A stretch of 64,000 bases of DNA from Polyangiaceae bacterium (GTDB lineage Bacteria; Myxococcota_A; Polyangia; Polyangiales; Polyangiaceae). The position numbers were made by a program, and so were the translations under genes. The stretch lies in contig JABFXY010000026.1 in NCBI GenBank assembly GCA_013361525.1, forward strand, positions 1 through 64,000, given 5' to 3'. Under the pieces are notes generated by a model. The model was not told where the DNA came from. It made no database searches and saw only the letters and a list, made by a program, of their open reading frames with translations. This document shows, one piece after another, positions 17,923 to 26,355 of the stretch; positions within the stretch are counted from its first letter, which is position 1, and the number at the start of each line of letters is the position of its first letter.

Positions 17923-19353
17923 ATGAGGAAAGCCGCCAAGCTTTTGTCGATGGGTGCGCTGTTGTTCGGAGCCGTGGGATGCGCGACATCGGCCGCAGTG
18001 CCGGAGCCGGTGACGCCACTGGTTCGTCCCGACTGTCGAAACGACGCGTGCCGGGAGGACGCGGTGAACGCATTCCGGCGAGGGGTCGAGGAGATGCGCA
18101 AGGCGGACGCCGCATCCAGTGGTTGGACCGAAGAGACCTGCCGCGTCGTTGCGTCCCTTTTTACCGACGCGGCAAGGTCTCAGTCGATCACGCTGGAGGC
18201 CCAATACAATGCGGCCATCGTCTACGAGCGCTGCGACGATGTTTCCGCGGCGCGCGGCGTTTATCAGGCAATTCTCGCCGAGAAGCCGAGCTTCTACCAG
18301 GCCCGCGGGCGGCTCGCGCGCATCGACGTCGATCCCGCGTACGGCGGTGATGTCGATGCGGCGATCCGCGAGCTGACGCGCGCGGTCGAAGACGCTTCCT
18401 ATCGGGACCCGGAGGCACTCGTCGAGCTCGGGCGGCTGCAAATGCGGCGGAACAACGTCCTCAAAGACTCGGATGGCCCCAGCGATTTCGTCCGAGCGAG
18501 GAAGAATTTCATGCGCGCCCTCGTCGCGAGCGACGGCTTCATGCCGGCCGTGAACCAATTGGCCCTTTATTATCTCGAGAGCGCCAAACGAGCGGCGGGC
18601 ACATCGAGTGCGACCGTCTCCCGCGGGAAGGCCGCCGCTGTCCTCGACGAGCGGGCGCTCGATCTTGCGCTATTGGTTGCATCTCAAGGAATCAAAAGGG
18701 CTCCGAACGACCCGAGCCTTCACAACACGCTCGGCCTCGTCCTGGTCGAGCTGGGGGACCTCACCAAAGCTGCTCGCCAATTCGACGAGGCGCGCAAACT
18801 CGACAAACGATTCTTCGAGGCACACATGAACTTTGCCTCGGTGAATATGATGTTTCGGGGGTTCCACGCCGCCGAGGGCGCTTACCGCAGCGCGGTGGCA
18901 CTCCACCCGGACGATTATGATGCCCGTTTGGGTTTGGCCCTTTCGCTCCGCGGTCAAATCGACGGCGACCCGAATCCGGAGGTGAAGCTCGCGGAGGCCG
19001 AAAAGGAGATCGAAAAGGCCAAGTCGCTCGTGCCCGCGCGGCCCGAAGCGTATTTCAACCACGCAATCTTGGTGCAGGAATACCGAGGAAGAGGCGAAGG
19101 GCAGGAACGCGAGAAGGCGCTCGAGCACGCGCTGCAGCTTTATGGAGAGTTCGTCTCGCGGGCGAAAGGCAAGGCCGAGTTCGCCGAAACGGTCGACGAC
19201 GTGGTCGCGGTGCCGGCAAAGCCCGAGTCCGAGTGCATGACATCGGCTTCGCGCGCGGACAAGGCGTGCAAACGCGGTCGGCTACTCGACGTTCGCGACA
19301 TGCTTCAATTCACCCGCGAGTCCTCCGAGCCGCAGGCGAAGCTCATTCAGTAG
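17923..19353 (+). CDS. GltE-like TPR-repeat lipoprotein
   Basis: 476 residues. The start at 17923 puts a lipoprotein signal first (lipobox GAVGC, Cys 20); the frame is open back to 17896. The mature protein is a run of tetratricopeptide helices, clearest at DPSLHNTLGLVLVELGDLT, KLDKRFFEAHMNFASVNMM and LHPDDYDARLGLALSLRG. This length and pattern fit GltE, the outer-membrane TPR lipoprotein of the myxobacterial Glt gliding machine. Assignment by memory of the family, without a search. Its placement between two AgmX-like proteins supports a role in a trans-envelope complex. Confidence 0.75.
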   Translation: MRKAAKLLSMGALLFGAVGCATSAAVPEPVTPLVRPDCRNDACREDAVNAFRRGVEEMRKADAASSGWTEETCRVVASLFTDAARSQSITLEAQYNAAIVYERCDDVSAARGVYQAILAEKPSFYQARGRLARIDVDPAYGGDVDAAIRELTRAVEDASYRDPEALVELGRLQMRRNNVLKDSDGPSDFVRARKNFMRALVASDGFMPAVNQLALYYLESAKRAAGTSSATVSRGKAAAVLDERALDLALLVASQGIKRAPNDPSLHNTLGLVLVELGDLTKAARQFDEARKLDKRFFEAHMNFASVNMMFRGFHAAEGAYRSAVALHPDDYDARLGLALSLRGQIDGDPNPEVKLAEAEKEIEKAKSLVPARPEAYFNHAILVQEYRGRGEGQEREKALEHALQLYGEFVSRAKGKAEFAETVDDVVAVPAKPESECMTSASRADKACKRGRLLDVRDMLQFTRESSEPQAKLIQ

Positions 19354-19371
19354 CAACGAGACGAGCGCCCT

Positions 19372-20115
19372 TCAGCGCGACTTGCACAGTGTGACGGAAT
19401 GGAGCTCGACGGCGTCGTCGCTCCAGCTGTCTCGATGTTCGCGCGCCTCGAGCCCGAACGTCCCGAGGCTGGCGAGCCCGTCCGCCCGAACCTCGTCGAA
19501 CCGTTCGGGCTCGGCGGTGCCGTCACGCCATAGCCGTGCTCCGATGTAATCGCCGCCGCTTTCGCGGCGCACGCGAATTCGCAGCCACCATCGCCCGGCG
19601 GATCGGTCGCGCGGTGTTGCGCCGTCCTCGGGCTGTTCGTCGGTCATCGGAATGTGGGCCGGTCCCGACTCGACCAACCCCTCGACGGATGCGCGTCCGA
19701 ACGCATCGAACCGGCGCGTGACGGAGACCTCCGCCGAGCGTCCACGGGGTTGGTCGCCATAGAGCGACACCACGAACGATTGGGGCTCCGTCGGGGAAAA
19801 GCTGAATTGGATCAGGGTGTCGGTCGGCGCGAGCGGAGCGGTCAGCTTCCTACCGTGCCTGGCACCGGGCCCCGCCAGGAGAAATCCCGATCCGGGCTCG
19901 ACCCAGCTGGCGCCGACGCCGAATGCCGTCCATGCAGCGGGCCATTGGTCGGCGGGCCGTGCGAACCGCTCCTGCACGAGAACATCTTCTTCCACGCCGC
20001 ACGCAGGCTGAGATTCGGCCTCGGGCTCGGTCGATTCGACGGCGACCGAACAGGCGCTGCCCGCCGCCATGGCGACCGTGGCGAAAAGGGCAATGGCTGG
20101 AGCGACGCGATCCAC
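19372..20115 (-). CDS. Lipoprotein with concanavalin-like beta-sandwich
   Basis: 247 residues. Signal peptide with lipobox AGSAC (Cys 22). The mature domain starts VLVQERFARPADQWPAAW and has alternating strands (LIQFSFSPTEPQSFVVSLYG; RWWLRIRVRRESGGDYIGA), as in laminin-G/DUF1080-like sandwiches. A similar plan is seen in the membrane protein at 22166. Convergent with the GltE-like gene; only 18 bases separate the two stops. Ligand unknown. Confidence 0.65.
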   Translation of the reverse strand: MDRVAPAIALFATVAMAAGSACSVAVESTEPEAESQPACGVEEDVLVQERFARPADQWPAAWTAFGVGASWVEPGSGFLLAGPGARHGRKLTAPLAPTDTLIQFSFSPTEPQSFVVSLYGDQPRGRSAEVSVTRRFDAFGRASVEGLVESGPAHIPMTDEQPEDGATPRDRSAGRWWLRIRVRRESGGDYIGARLWRDGTAEPERFDEVRADGLASLGTFGLEAREHRDSWSDDAVELHSVTLCKSR

Positions 20116-20466
20116 GGCGCCACGGTCGCATTGGCCGGTGACGCGTCATCGAGGAGCCTGTGACAGCCCCGTTGCGTTTTGTCGTCGTGGCGCGAAGCCC
20201 AACAACGGGGGTTTCCGGGGCTGATGTGGGTGTTTCGACGATTGCGATGTGGTCCGTTGCTCGTAGCATTCGTGCCTGCGACTTCCGACGTGCCTCGGGG
20301 TGGGGGAATCCCGACCGGAGCGGGAGGGCCACGCGCAAGCGCTGATCACGCTCTGCGCCGACACACGGAGGTGCCGTTCGCCATATGGGCACGCCGGTTG
20401 CTCGATGCGCGCTGACCGGCACGAATGCGGTCCGCGTTCGTGCAGACGATGGGGGGAGAGCGCGCT
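20116..20466. other. Gene-free divergent intergenic region
   Basis: 351 bases between a minus-strand lipoprotein gene and the + strand TonB-like gene B. Short open frames occur on both strands, but none has coding-like composition. It should hold both promoters. No strong repeat or palindrome was seen. Confidence 0.45.
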
Positions 20467-21603
20467 ATGCCCAAGTGTCCTTCGTGCGGGGCGTCCGAGG
20501 CGGGAAACGAGCCCTTAAGTGGATGTCCCCATTGCTGTTCGTCTCTCGCTCCGTCGGTGCAACCGCCTCCCGAGGACGACGAGCGCATCGACATCGACGA
20601 GCTGATTCGTTCGACGCTTGAGGATCCTCCGAACGCGGAAGCGGCCGAAGAAATGGACGCGGCTCGGGCATTCGAGTGTGCCGTCACGCCGGTCATGGGC
20701 TTTCGCGTCGAGACACCACCTCGGTCGGTGGCTCCCCACTCGACGGGTTCCGCCCTTGCGCCCAGGCCCGTGCTCCGGCCTTTGCCGCCACCGATGCCAC
20801 CCCCGCGCCGGCGTGTCGAACCCGCCGCGTCTACGCCGAAGGAGAAGAAATACCCCTTGGGCGTGATTGCCAGTTATCTCGTCGTCGCCGTGCTCGGTGC
20901 GGGAGGTTTCGCGCTCGTCGGGCTGCACTCGAGCGCGTCGAGCGCCCATGCCGAGCGCGCCCCCGATGCCTCGCCGCGCAAGGCCGAGCAAACGGCAGCT
21001 GGCGAGCGCGGGCGCACCACGCCCACGTCAGGACCGACCGGCGGGTCCCAGCCGCCTGATATGCAATCAACGTCCGCCCTTTCTCTAGATGACCCGCCGA
21101 CCTCGAAACCGTCTCCGGCGCGTTCATGGCCTTCGGGAGCAACGACCGCGGGTTGGTCCTCGGCCCGCACGGAGGCGCAGGCGCCCGCCACGTCGGAGTC
21201 TGCAATGGACGCCGCGGCCTCGACGTCGACGGCGAAACCAAGCGACGAGCCGACCGCGCCACGCCCCTTCGATCGAAGCGCCGCCCGCCGCGCGCTCGCC
21301 GGGCCCATCGCGTCTGCCGCACAATGTTCGAGTGATATGCCGCCGAGCGGGCCTGCCCAGGTATCGGTCACGTTCGCGCCGAGCGGCCGCTCGACGCAAA
21401 CCATCGTAACGGGCGCCGCATTCACGGGTACGGCGCTGGGTACCTGTGTCGCATCTCGGTTTCGCGGCGTACACATCGAGCCGTTCGAAGGCGATCCGAT
21501 AACCGTTTCCGTCGCAGTGACGGTCACTCGCCCCGTCCAGCCGTCCGCTCCGCCCGTAGCGGAGGCGAACACCGCGTTGGCTGCGGAAACAAACGCGCGT
21601 TGA
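20467..21603 (+). CDS. Zinc-ribbon, single-span TonB-like protein with AgmX-type C-terminal domain (B)
   Basis: 378 residues from the ATG at 20467, which follows a strong GGGGGGAGAG ribosome-binding site. The N terminus is a zinc ribbon (CPSCG then CPHC) like that of the GltJ/AgmX group. Then come a Pro-rich cytoplasmic linker, one membrane helix near 135-155 (VIASYLVVAVLGAGGFALVG), a Ser/Thr/Pro-rich linker and a C-terminal domain (VSVTFAPSGRSTQ, Cys in AAQCSS and GTCVASRF) shared with the gene at 16654. It probably couples inner-membrane energy or a cytoplasmic signal to periplasmic partners. The lone receiver gene follows 74 bases later. Confidence 0.75.
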   Translation: MPKCPSCGASEAGNEPLSGCPHCCSSLAPSVQPPPEDDERIDIDELIRSTLEDPPNAEAAEEMDAARAFECAVTPVMGFRVETPPRSVAPHSTGSALAPRPVLRPLPPPMPPPRRRVEPAASTPKEKKYPLGVIASYLVVAVLGAGGFALVGLHSSASSAHAERAPDASPRKAEQTAAGERGRTTPTSGPTGGSQPPDMQSTSALSLDDPPTSKPSPARSWPSGATTAGWSSARTEAQAPATSESAMDAAASTSTAKPSDEPTAPRPFDRSAARRALAGPIASAAQCSSDMPPSGPAQVSVTFAPSGRSTQTIVTGAAFTGTALGTCVASRFRGVHIEPFEGDPITVSVAVTVTRPVQPSAPPVAEANTALAAETNAR

Positions 21604-21677
21604 GCTGTAATGCCACGGGCCCGACGACGCGAAATGCGGTAAAGTGAATCGACGAGCCGAGTAATTGGTAAATTGCA

Positions 21678-22148
21678 ATGACGCGTTCTTCGGGCCCCGC
21701 ACAGCCGCTTCCCGCGGCGACGAAATTGGATGGCAGCGCGGTAAATCTCGCCGCGGCGAGCGGTATTCGCGCCGCTTACACCTCCAATGAAATCCTGGTG
21801 GTCGACGATGACGCGCTCGTGCTCAGGGCGGTGTCGGCGGGTCTCACGCGTTGGGGGTTCTCGGTCGTATCGAGCGACGATCCTCTGCTCGCGCTGAAGA
21901 TGGTGGAAACGATGCCGCATCGCTTTGCGGCCGTCCTGACCGACTTGCGAATGCCGGCGATCTCGGGTCTCGAGCTCGCGGATCGCATCCGCGCCGTCGC
22001 GCCGTCCATGAAGATCCTGCTGCATTCGGGGACGCTTGCGCCCGGCGACGCCGTCGGTCGCGTCGACGCCGCGTTTCCGAAGCCGACGAGCATCGAGGAG
22101 ATTGCTCGCTGCCTGACCACGCTACTGCTGACGCAGCCGTCAGCGTAG
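21678..22148 (+). CDS. Stand-alone response-regulator receiver protein
   Basis: 156 residues. About 37 poorly conserved residues precede a complete CheY-like receiver domain: acidic pair at 43-45 (VVDDD), phospho-acceptor Asp 89 in LTDLRMP, switch Ser 117 in LLHSGT, and conserved Lys 135 in FPKP. It has no output domain, so it must act by binding a partner. No histidine kinase is in the window. Position next to the TonB-like gene suggests control of that envelope complex, which is inference. Confidence 0.9.
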   Translation: MTRSSGPAQPLPAATKLDGSAVNLAAASGIRAAYTSNEILVVDDDALVLRAVSAGLTRWGFSVVSSDDPLLALKMVETMPHRFAAVLTDLRMPAISGLELADRIRAVAPSMKILLHSGTLAPGDAVGRVDAAFPKPTSIEEIARCLTTLLLTQPSA

Positions 22149-22165
22149 CGCTCGCTCCAACGCGT

Positions 22166-22903
22166 CTACGTATGGCCCTGTTGCACGATGAACGGGAAAA
22201 GATCGTTCGGGTGCACGCTGCTGCCGTGTTGCTCGACCACGAGCTCGTCGAAATGGGCGGCACCGGCGGACGGTACCCATAGACCGACGCCTCCCTCGGA
22301 GGAGAACGTGAGGTCCCGTACCTCGAACAAGGCCGCGCCGTTGTAATGGACGACGAATACGTCGGCGTGCGCGTCGACCCGAAGGTTCTGCCACGACGTC
22401 GCGTCGGCCGTGAACGATTCCTGCTGAAGGACGTGCTCGCGGCCGCCGACGACGACCGCGAAAACGACCTTCTTCGTGACGTCGTCGATCCGCGCGACGT
22501 AATAGTGGTCGGCGTCCTTGAATCGAAAAACGACGCCGCAGGCGCGCTCGTCGTAACCGGGCGAGACCTTGCACCGGGTCGCGACCCCGAGGTCGCGCGC
22601 GAGGGTTTTGCGCGTGACCGCAAGCGCGGGTTTGCCAGGGCCCTCGCCACGATGATTGAAGAGCGCGCGGCCACCGGTCGCGTCTTCGTGATCCTCGAGT
22701 AGCCACGCCCCGGAGCGATCGACCGGCACGATGAAGCCGAGCTCGGCGATGTCGCTCGCCTGCTCCGTGAACGTCCAACGCCGGTCCGCTTCGGAAGAAG
22801 GCGACAGGCTCACGACGAGCGCGATGAGCAACGCGGCCGCCACGGCGAGGACCGAAATGGTGAGCGCCGTGCGCGCTGCCGAGCGTACGACCTTGCTCGC
22901 CAT
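22166..22903 (-). CDS. Membrane-anchored DUF1080/laminin-G-like protein
   Basis: 245 residues: one N-terminal helix (SVLAVAAALLIALVVSLSP) and a periplasmic beta sandwich like the 3-keto-disaccharide hydrolase (DUF1080) family, with strands such as CGVVFRFKDADHYYVARID and SWQNLRVDAHADVFVVHYNG. Catalytic residues cannot be confirmed, so sugar binding is more secure than hydrolysis. Its ATG overlaps the TAA of the upstream gene (TAATG), so the two are translationally coupled. Confidence 0.7.
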   Translation of the reverse strand: MASKVVRSAARTALTISVLAVAAALLIALVVSLSPSSEADRRWTFTEQASDIAELGFIVPVDRSGAWLLEDHEDATGGRALFNHRGEGPGKPALAVTRKTLARDLGVATRCKVSPGYDERACGVVFRFKDADHYYVARIDDVTKKVVFAVVVGGREHVLQQESFTADATSWQNLRVDAHADVFVVHYNGAALFEVRDLTFSSEGGVGLWVPSAGAAHFDELVVEQHGSSVHPNDLFPFIVQQGHT

Positions 22904-24291
22904 TACTTCTTCGTTCCGCTTCCTCCCGGTCCCTCGAGGTCCTCGGCGAGGTAGCTCAAAATGACTTCGTCCAAGCTCTTTTCGCTGATGAGGTCTTCGC
23001 CGAAGATCGACGAGCCCTCTTGCGGGCGCGAGCTGCCGAAGATGCTCGCCGGGCGCGACGGTGCATAACGTTGCGCCGCGCCGCGATTCGAAGCCGGCGC
23101 GCGCGGAATGGTCGGCGCAATGCCGCGTGGAGGTGTCACCGGCGGCGGCGCTGCCGGATCCTGTGCGTGACCGGTCGTCGCTGGCGACCGCCCATCATTG
23201 ACGATCTGCGTAGCCTGCGGCGTGACCGAGCGATAGCTGGTGTTGCGCGGCGCGGTCGGCTTCAACAGGCTCGCCGGCGGCGGCGGGAGGTCCCGGATTT
23301 GTTGATAGACCGGCGCCTGCGATTGCTCCGCCGCGCGCTCGAGCGCCTCGAGATCGAGGTCGAGGCTCGCCGAAAGGGGAGGTCGCGGCGCGGGCGTGAC
23401 GTCCGGCCGCGGGGGAGGGACGCTCGGCGTGCGAGTGCCGGGGCGCTCGAGCTTCGGCATTGCGGGCGGATTGGCCGGCCGCGCTTCTGCCGGCGCCTGT
23501 GGGCTCGCCGCGGCGGCTTGTGTTGCCTGCGCGGGGGTCGTCCTCGATCCGAGCGCTCGCAATGGACTGAGCGGCGAGGATGTGGGGGCGCCAGCAGCAG
23601 GCGCGCCAGCAGTGGTCGCGTCCGGGGGTCGCGGCGGTGGTGGCGTAAGACGCGCACCTCCCGGAGAAGCAGCGCGCGCCGCGGCGGTTACCGGATCGCT
23701 GACCGCCTTCAATGCAATGGTGTCGGCGTGCGCGGCCGCGTTGTTCACGTTCGGTCGCGAAGGTGGAGCGGGGGTTGCTGGGGTCTGAGACGCGGGGGCC
23801 TTCGGAGCGGGCGCCGCGTCCGGGGCGGGGAGGTCGGCGCGTGCGAACTCGGTCGCGCCGATGAGTGACGGCATGGGCGCGCGTCTCGATGGTGCGCCGG
23901 CTGTGGCCGCGCTCTCCGCTCCGTTGGTGGAGACCGGCGGCGGAGCAGCGGCAGCTGTCGGCGCCGACGGAGCGGGTGCGGGGGCGCCGGCTGCGCTCGC
24001 GGGCTCGCCGCCTTCTCCAATGAGGTGGTCGAATTTGCCTGCGCGCAAAGCGATGAACATCGCCTTGTGCTGCTCCTGCATCAGCCCACGCACCTTCTTG
24101 GTGAGCTCTTCTTCGCCCAAAAACTCGGCGTATGACGTCTTGGTCGACTTGAGGATGCGACCGCCGTCCGCGAACAGGTGCGTGATGATGTGCGGGTGCT
24201 TGACCCCCGAGTCCTCGGTTTGGATGTGGAACACGCGCCCCTTATGGCGCACGTTGTTGTTGAAACCGAGCTGCGGAGAGTTGTGCTTCAT
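22903..24291 (-). CDS. Conserved Myxococcota-type protein with Pro/Ala-rich tail
   Basis: 462 residues. The first about 100 form a conserved block (NNNVRHKGRVFHIQTEDSG, then KHPHIITHLFADGGRILK, then MQEQHKAMFIALRAGKFDH), which I recall as recurring in uncharacterised Myxococcota proteins. The remaining 350 are low-complexity Pro/Ala/Thr, probably disordered, with short hydrophobic patches near the end (LDEVILSYLAEDL). Cytoplasmic, with no signal peptide. Coupled by TAATG overlap to the membrane protein downstream, which suggests a shared complex. Function unknown. Confidence 0.7.
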   Translation of the reverse strand: MKHNSPQLGFNNNVRHKGRVFHIQTEDSGVKHPHIITHLFADGGRILKSTKTSYAEFLGEEELTKKVRGLMQEQHKAMFIALRAGKFDHLIGEGGEPASAAGAPAPAPSAPTAAAAPPPVSTNGAESAATAGAPSRRAPMPSLIGATEFARADLPAPDAAPAPKAPASQTPATPAPPSRPNVNNAAAHADTIALKAVSDPVTAAARAASPGGARLTPPPPRPPDATTAGAPAAGAPTSSPLSPLRALGSRTTPAQATQAAAASPQAPAEARPANPPAMPKLERPGTRTPSVPPPRPDVTPAPRPPLSASLDLDLEALERAAEQSQAPVYQQIRDLPPPPASLLKPTAPRNTSYRSVTPQATQIVNDGRSPATTGHAQDPAAPPPVTPPRGIAPTIPRAPASNRGAAQRYAPSRPASIFGSSRPQEGSSIFGEDLISEKSLDEVILSYLAEDLEGPGGSGTKK

Positions 24292-24462
24292 TCTCGAGCG
24301 CGCCCCGCGCCTCGCCAGGTTAACACAACGATTCTTCCGTGAATCTCACCTGCCTGGGAAGGTGAATCGAACAGCCCGAGGGTTGTCTGCCCGGCGCTGA
24401 GGCCTTCGGGGCAAGCCCTCGAGGGTCGGGCGGGCGAACGGCACCTCAGGTTTGCGGAGCGT

Positions 24463-24831
24463 TCAGGGAAAGCACTGCTCGAGTTGGTCGGCGGTCAACG
24501 CGCGCTCCGCGCAAGCGGCTGCGTCCTCGGTCAACCGTTCACGGCAGGTCTGGAGCGCCTCGGTCCGCTCGGCTTCGATGCGAGCTTCGCTCTTCGCCTG
24601 CTCGAGGACGTAGTCGCTCGCCTTCGGGTTCGCGGCACGCACGCGCAGCTCGACGAACCGATCGAGCAGAGCCTCGCAGCGCGCCTCCGGCCGGTCGGGT
24701 GCCGAGCCGCTGCACACCTCGAAGATCACGGCGCCGACGAGGAGCGTCACGACCGCGATCGTCGCGGCGAGGTTTCGCGCAGCGACGTTGGGTGTGCGCG
24801 CGCGTTCCGAGGAGCCGGTCGTTTCGGACAT
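24463..24831 (-). CDS. Membrane-anchored Cys-patterned small protein
   Basis: 122 residues from the ATG at 24831. One N-terminal helix (LAATIAVVTLLVGAVIF) anchors a charged helical domain with four spaced Cys, ending EQCFP. The spacing of the last three Cys nearly matches that of the lipoprotein encoded next upstream (24906-25223), so the two look like tandem paralogues with different membrane anchors. Function unknown. Confidence 0.6.
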   Translation of the reverse strand: MSETTGSSERARTPNVAARNLAATIAVVTLLVGAVIFEVCSGSAPDRPEARCEALLDRFVELRVRAANPKASDYVLEQAKSEARIEAERTEALQTCRERLTEDAAACAERALTADQLEQCFP

Positions 24832-24905
24832 CGATCTACCGAGCGCCCCCACGTAGCGCGAGACGAGACGAATGTCAGCGGGCTCCGCCAGTCAATCGAT
24901 GCAGC

Positions 24906-25223
24906 TCAGTAGAGACAGCGGTCGACGGCTGCGGCGTCGGTCGCGCGGTCGACGCATCGGAGCGCAGCATCGGTGATGCGCTTGCCGACGCATTGGCCGA
25001 TGAGCTCCTCGCCCTTCGCGTCCAAGAGCTGCTGCTTTCGATGCTCGACCTGCTCGGGATCCTCGACCTTGTCCTCTTTGAGCTTGAGCTCGGCGCTCTT
25101 GTTCAAGATCGAGAGGCACTCTTCGCGGGTCGCCGGGTGACCACATCCGGCCGCCGTCAGCACGCACAACGTCGCGAGGGCGCCCACAGCTGCCGTCCCG
25201 AGAAACGCTCGATGCCTCGTCAT
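24906..25223 (-). CDS. Cys-patterned small lipoprotein, paralogue of the next gene
   Basis: 105 residues from the ATG at 25223. Lipobox TAAGC (Cys 27) is followed by a helical domain with Cys in EECLS, GQCVG, LRCVD and DRCLY. The last segment aligns with the gene at 24463 (C-x12/13-C-x12-C pattern and a terminal aromatic after Cys). Both probably reside in the periplasm. The gene is divergent from the TPR gene at 25361. Confidence 0.6.
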   Translation of the reverse strand: MTRHRAFLGTAAVGALATLCVLTAAGCGHPATREECLSILNKSAELKLKEDKVEDPEQVEHRKQQLLDAKGEELIGQCVGKRITDAALRCVDRATDAAAVDRCLY

Positions 25224-25360
25224 CGCTGTCGCGAGCCTGACCGTTTTTACCGTCGCTCGCAATCCTTCTGTCGTCGCCGGACAGGGCAGAAAGCCCGCGG
25301 AAGCGATGCCGAAAGTTTCCTTTTCTGGACGCGTGTTTAGGGCCTGCTACGCTGGGTGTC

Positions 25361-26305
25361 GTGGCGCGGGCGCCATCCACAGGCAGAAGGGCGGAAGGTC
25401 GCACACCGGCTCGGGCCGAATCGTCGGCTCGTCGCAGCTCTTCGCGCGACGCGAAGGCCGGGGCGGCCTCGAAAAAGAAGGGGTCTTCCGCCACCCGACG
25501 ACCGAGCGAAGCGCCGCGGGCGGCGCGCTCGACGAGCCGTCCGCGCGCGGCGACTCCGTCGTCGATGCCGTCGCGGGCGATGATGCCCGAGGAATATTTG
25601 AGCCGCGCGATGGAGGCGAAGACGCCGCGTTCCCGCGCGATTTGGGCGCGCCGCGGGCTCGCTTCGCGTTCGAGGCTCGACCGCACGACGCACGCGATGC
25701 TCTTGCGGCAGCTCTACCTGTCGCACTTCGAACGAAGGAATTTTCGCGAGGCGCTGGATCTCACGGCGTCGTCGTTGACGCTCGGCGTCCTGTCCGACGT
25801 CGTGCACCAGGACGCCGCGCGCGCGGCTGCCGCGATGGGCGACATCGACGTTGCGTCGCGCCATCTGCGCACTGCGGCACGCGTCGGGCCGGCGTCGCGG
25901 CGCGCGTTCCACTGGTGGACGCTCGGTAGCCTCTATTTCCTGGCGAATCGTCACGCCGAGGCGGTCGGCGCGCTCGAGCGTGCGGCGCGTTGGGGAACGC
26001 GCGACAAGCCGCTTTATCAAGGCCATCTGGCGCTCGCCCTCATCGCCGCCGGCGAAGACGAAGACGTCGACACGTCGGAGCTCATCGAGCGCCTCGAGTC
26101 GGTGCCGGCCGGGCAGGGCTACGGGCGTTTCGTCCTCGGTATGCTCGCGTTGCACGAGCGTCGCTTGCTGGAGGCTCGCTCGCACCTCCAAGCCTTCGTC
26201 GAGCGTACGGAGCGAGGTAGGCTTGCAACCTCCATCGCACTGGATGGCGAGTTGACCAGGGCAAAGAAAGCCCTTCAGTCGCTCGCTCGTGGCCGAGCGG
26301 GCTGA
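25361..26305 (+). CDS. TPR-like helical-repeat protein
   Basis: 314 residues from a GTG at 25361. The first about 75 residues are Arg/Ala/Ser-rich and disordered. From about residue 110 there are helix pairs of TPR type (HWWTLGSLYFLANRHAEAVG, ALERAARWG, GFV-like spacing in FVLGMLALHERRLLEARSHL). No signal peptide, so probably cytoplasmic. The exact start is uncertain because a later start would drop only the disordered part. A long antisense open frame on the other strand reads as non-coding. Its stop sits just before the dsbD promoter. Confidence 0.65.
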   Translation: MARAPSTGRRAEGRTPARAESSARRSSSRDAKAGAASKKKGSSATRRPSEAPRAARSTSRPRAATPSSMPSRAMMPEEYLSRAMEAKTPRSRAIWARRGLASRSRLDRTTHAMLLRQLYLSHFERRNFREALDLTASSLTLGVLSDVVHQDAARAAAAMGDIDVASRHLRTAARVGPASRRAFHWWTLGSLYFLANRHAEAVGALERAARWGTRDKPLYQGHLALALIAAGEDEDVDTSELIERLESVPAGQGYGRFVLGMLALHERRLLEARSHLQAFVERTERGRLATSIALDGELTRAKKALQSLARGRAG

Positions 26306-26328
26306 CATCCTCCGAAACTTGCTAGAAT
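26302..26328 (+). promoter_or_regulatory. Candidate sigma-70-type promoter of the dsbD-like gene
   Basis: CTGACA (26302-26307) and an extended minus-10, TGC-TAGAAT (TAGAAT 26323-26328), with a 15-base spacer, about 28 bases upstream of the ATG at 26356. The minus-35 overlaps the end of the preceding TPR gene. The spacer is shorter than ideal, so this is a candidate only. Confidence 0.4.
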
Positions 26329-26355
26329 GGGCCGCCGTAAGAGCCCCTGACGCCT

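Noticed and set aside
25337..26308. Minus-strand open frame of 323 codons opposite the TPR gene
   Set aside because: Longer than the + strand gene but with no recognisable pattern, whereas the + strand shows helix-repeat periodicity.
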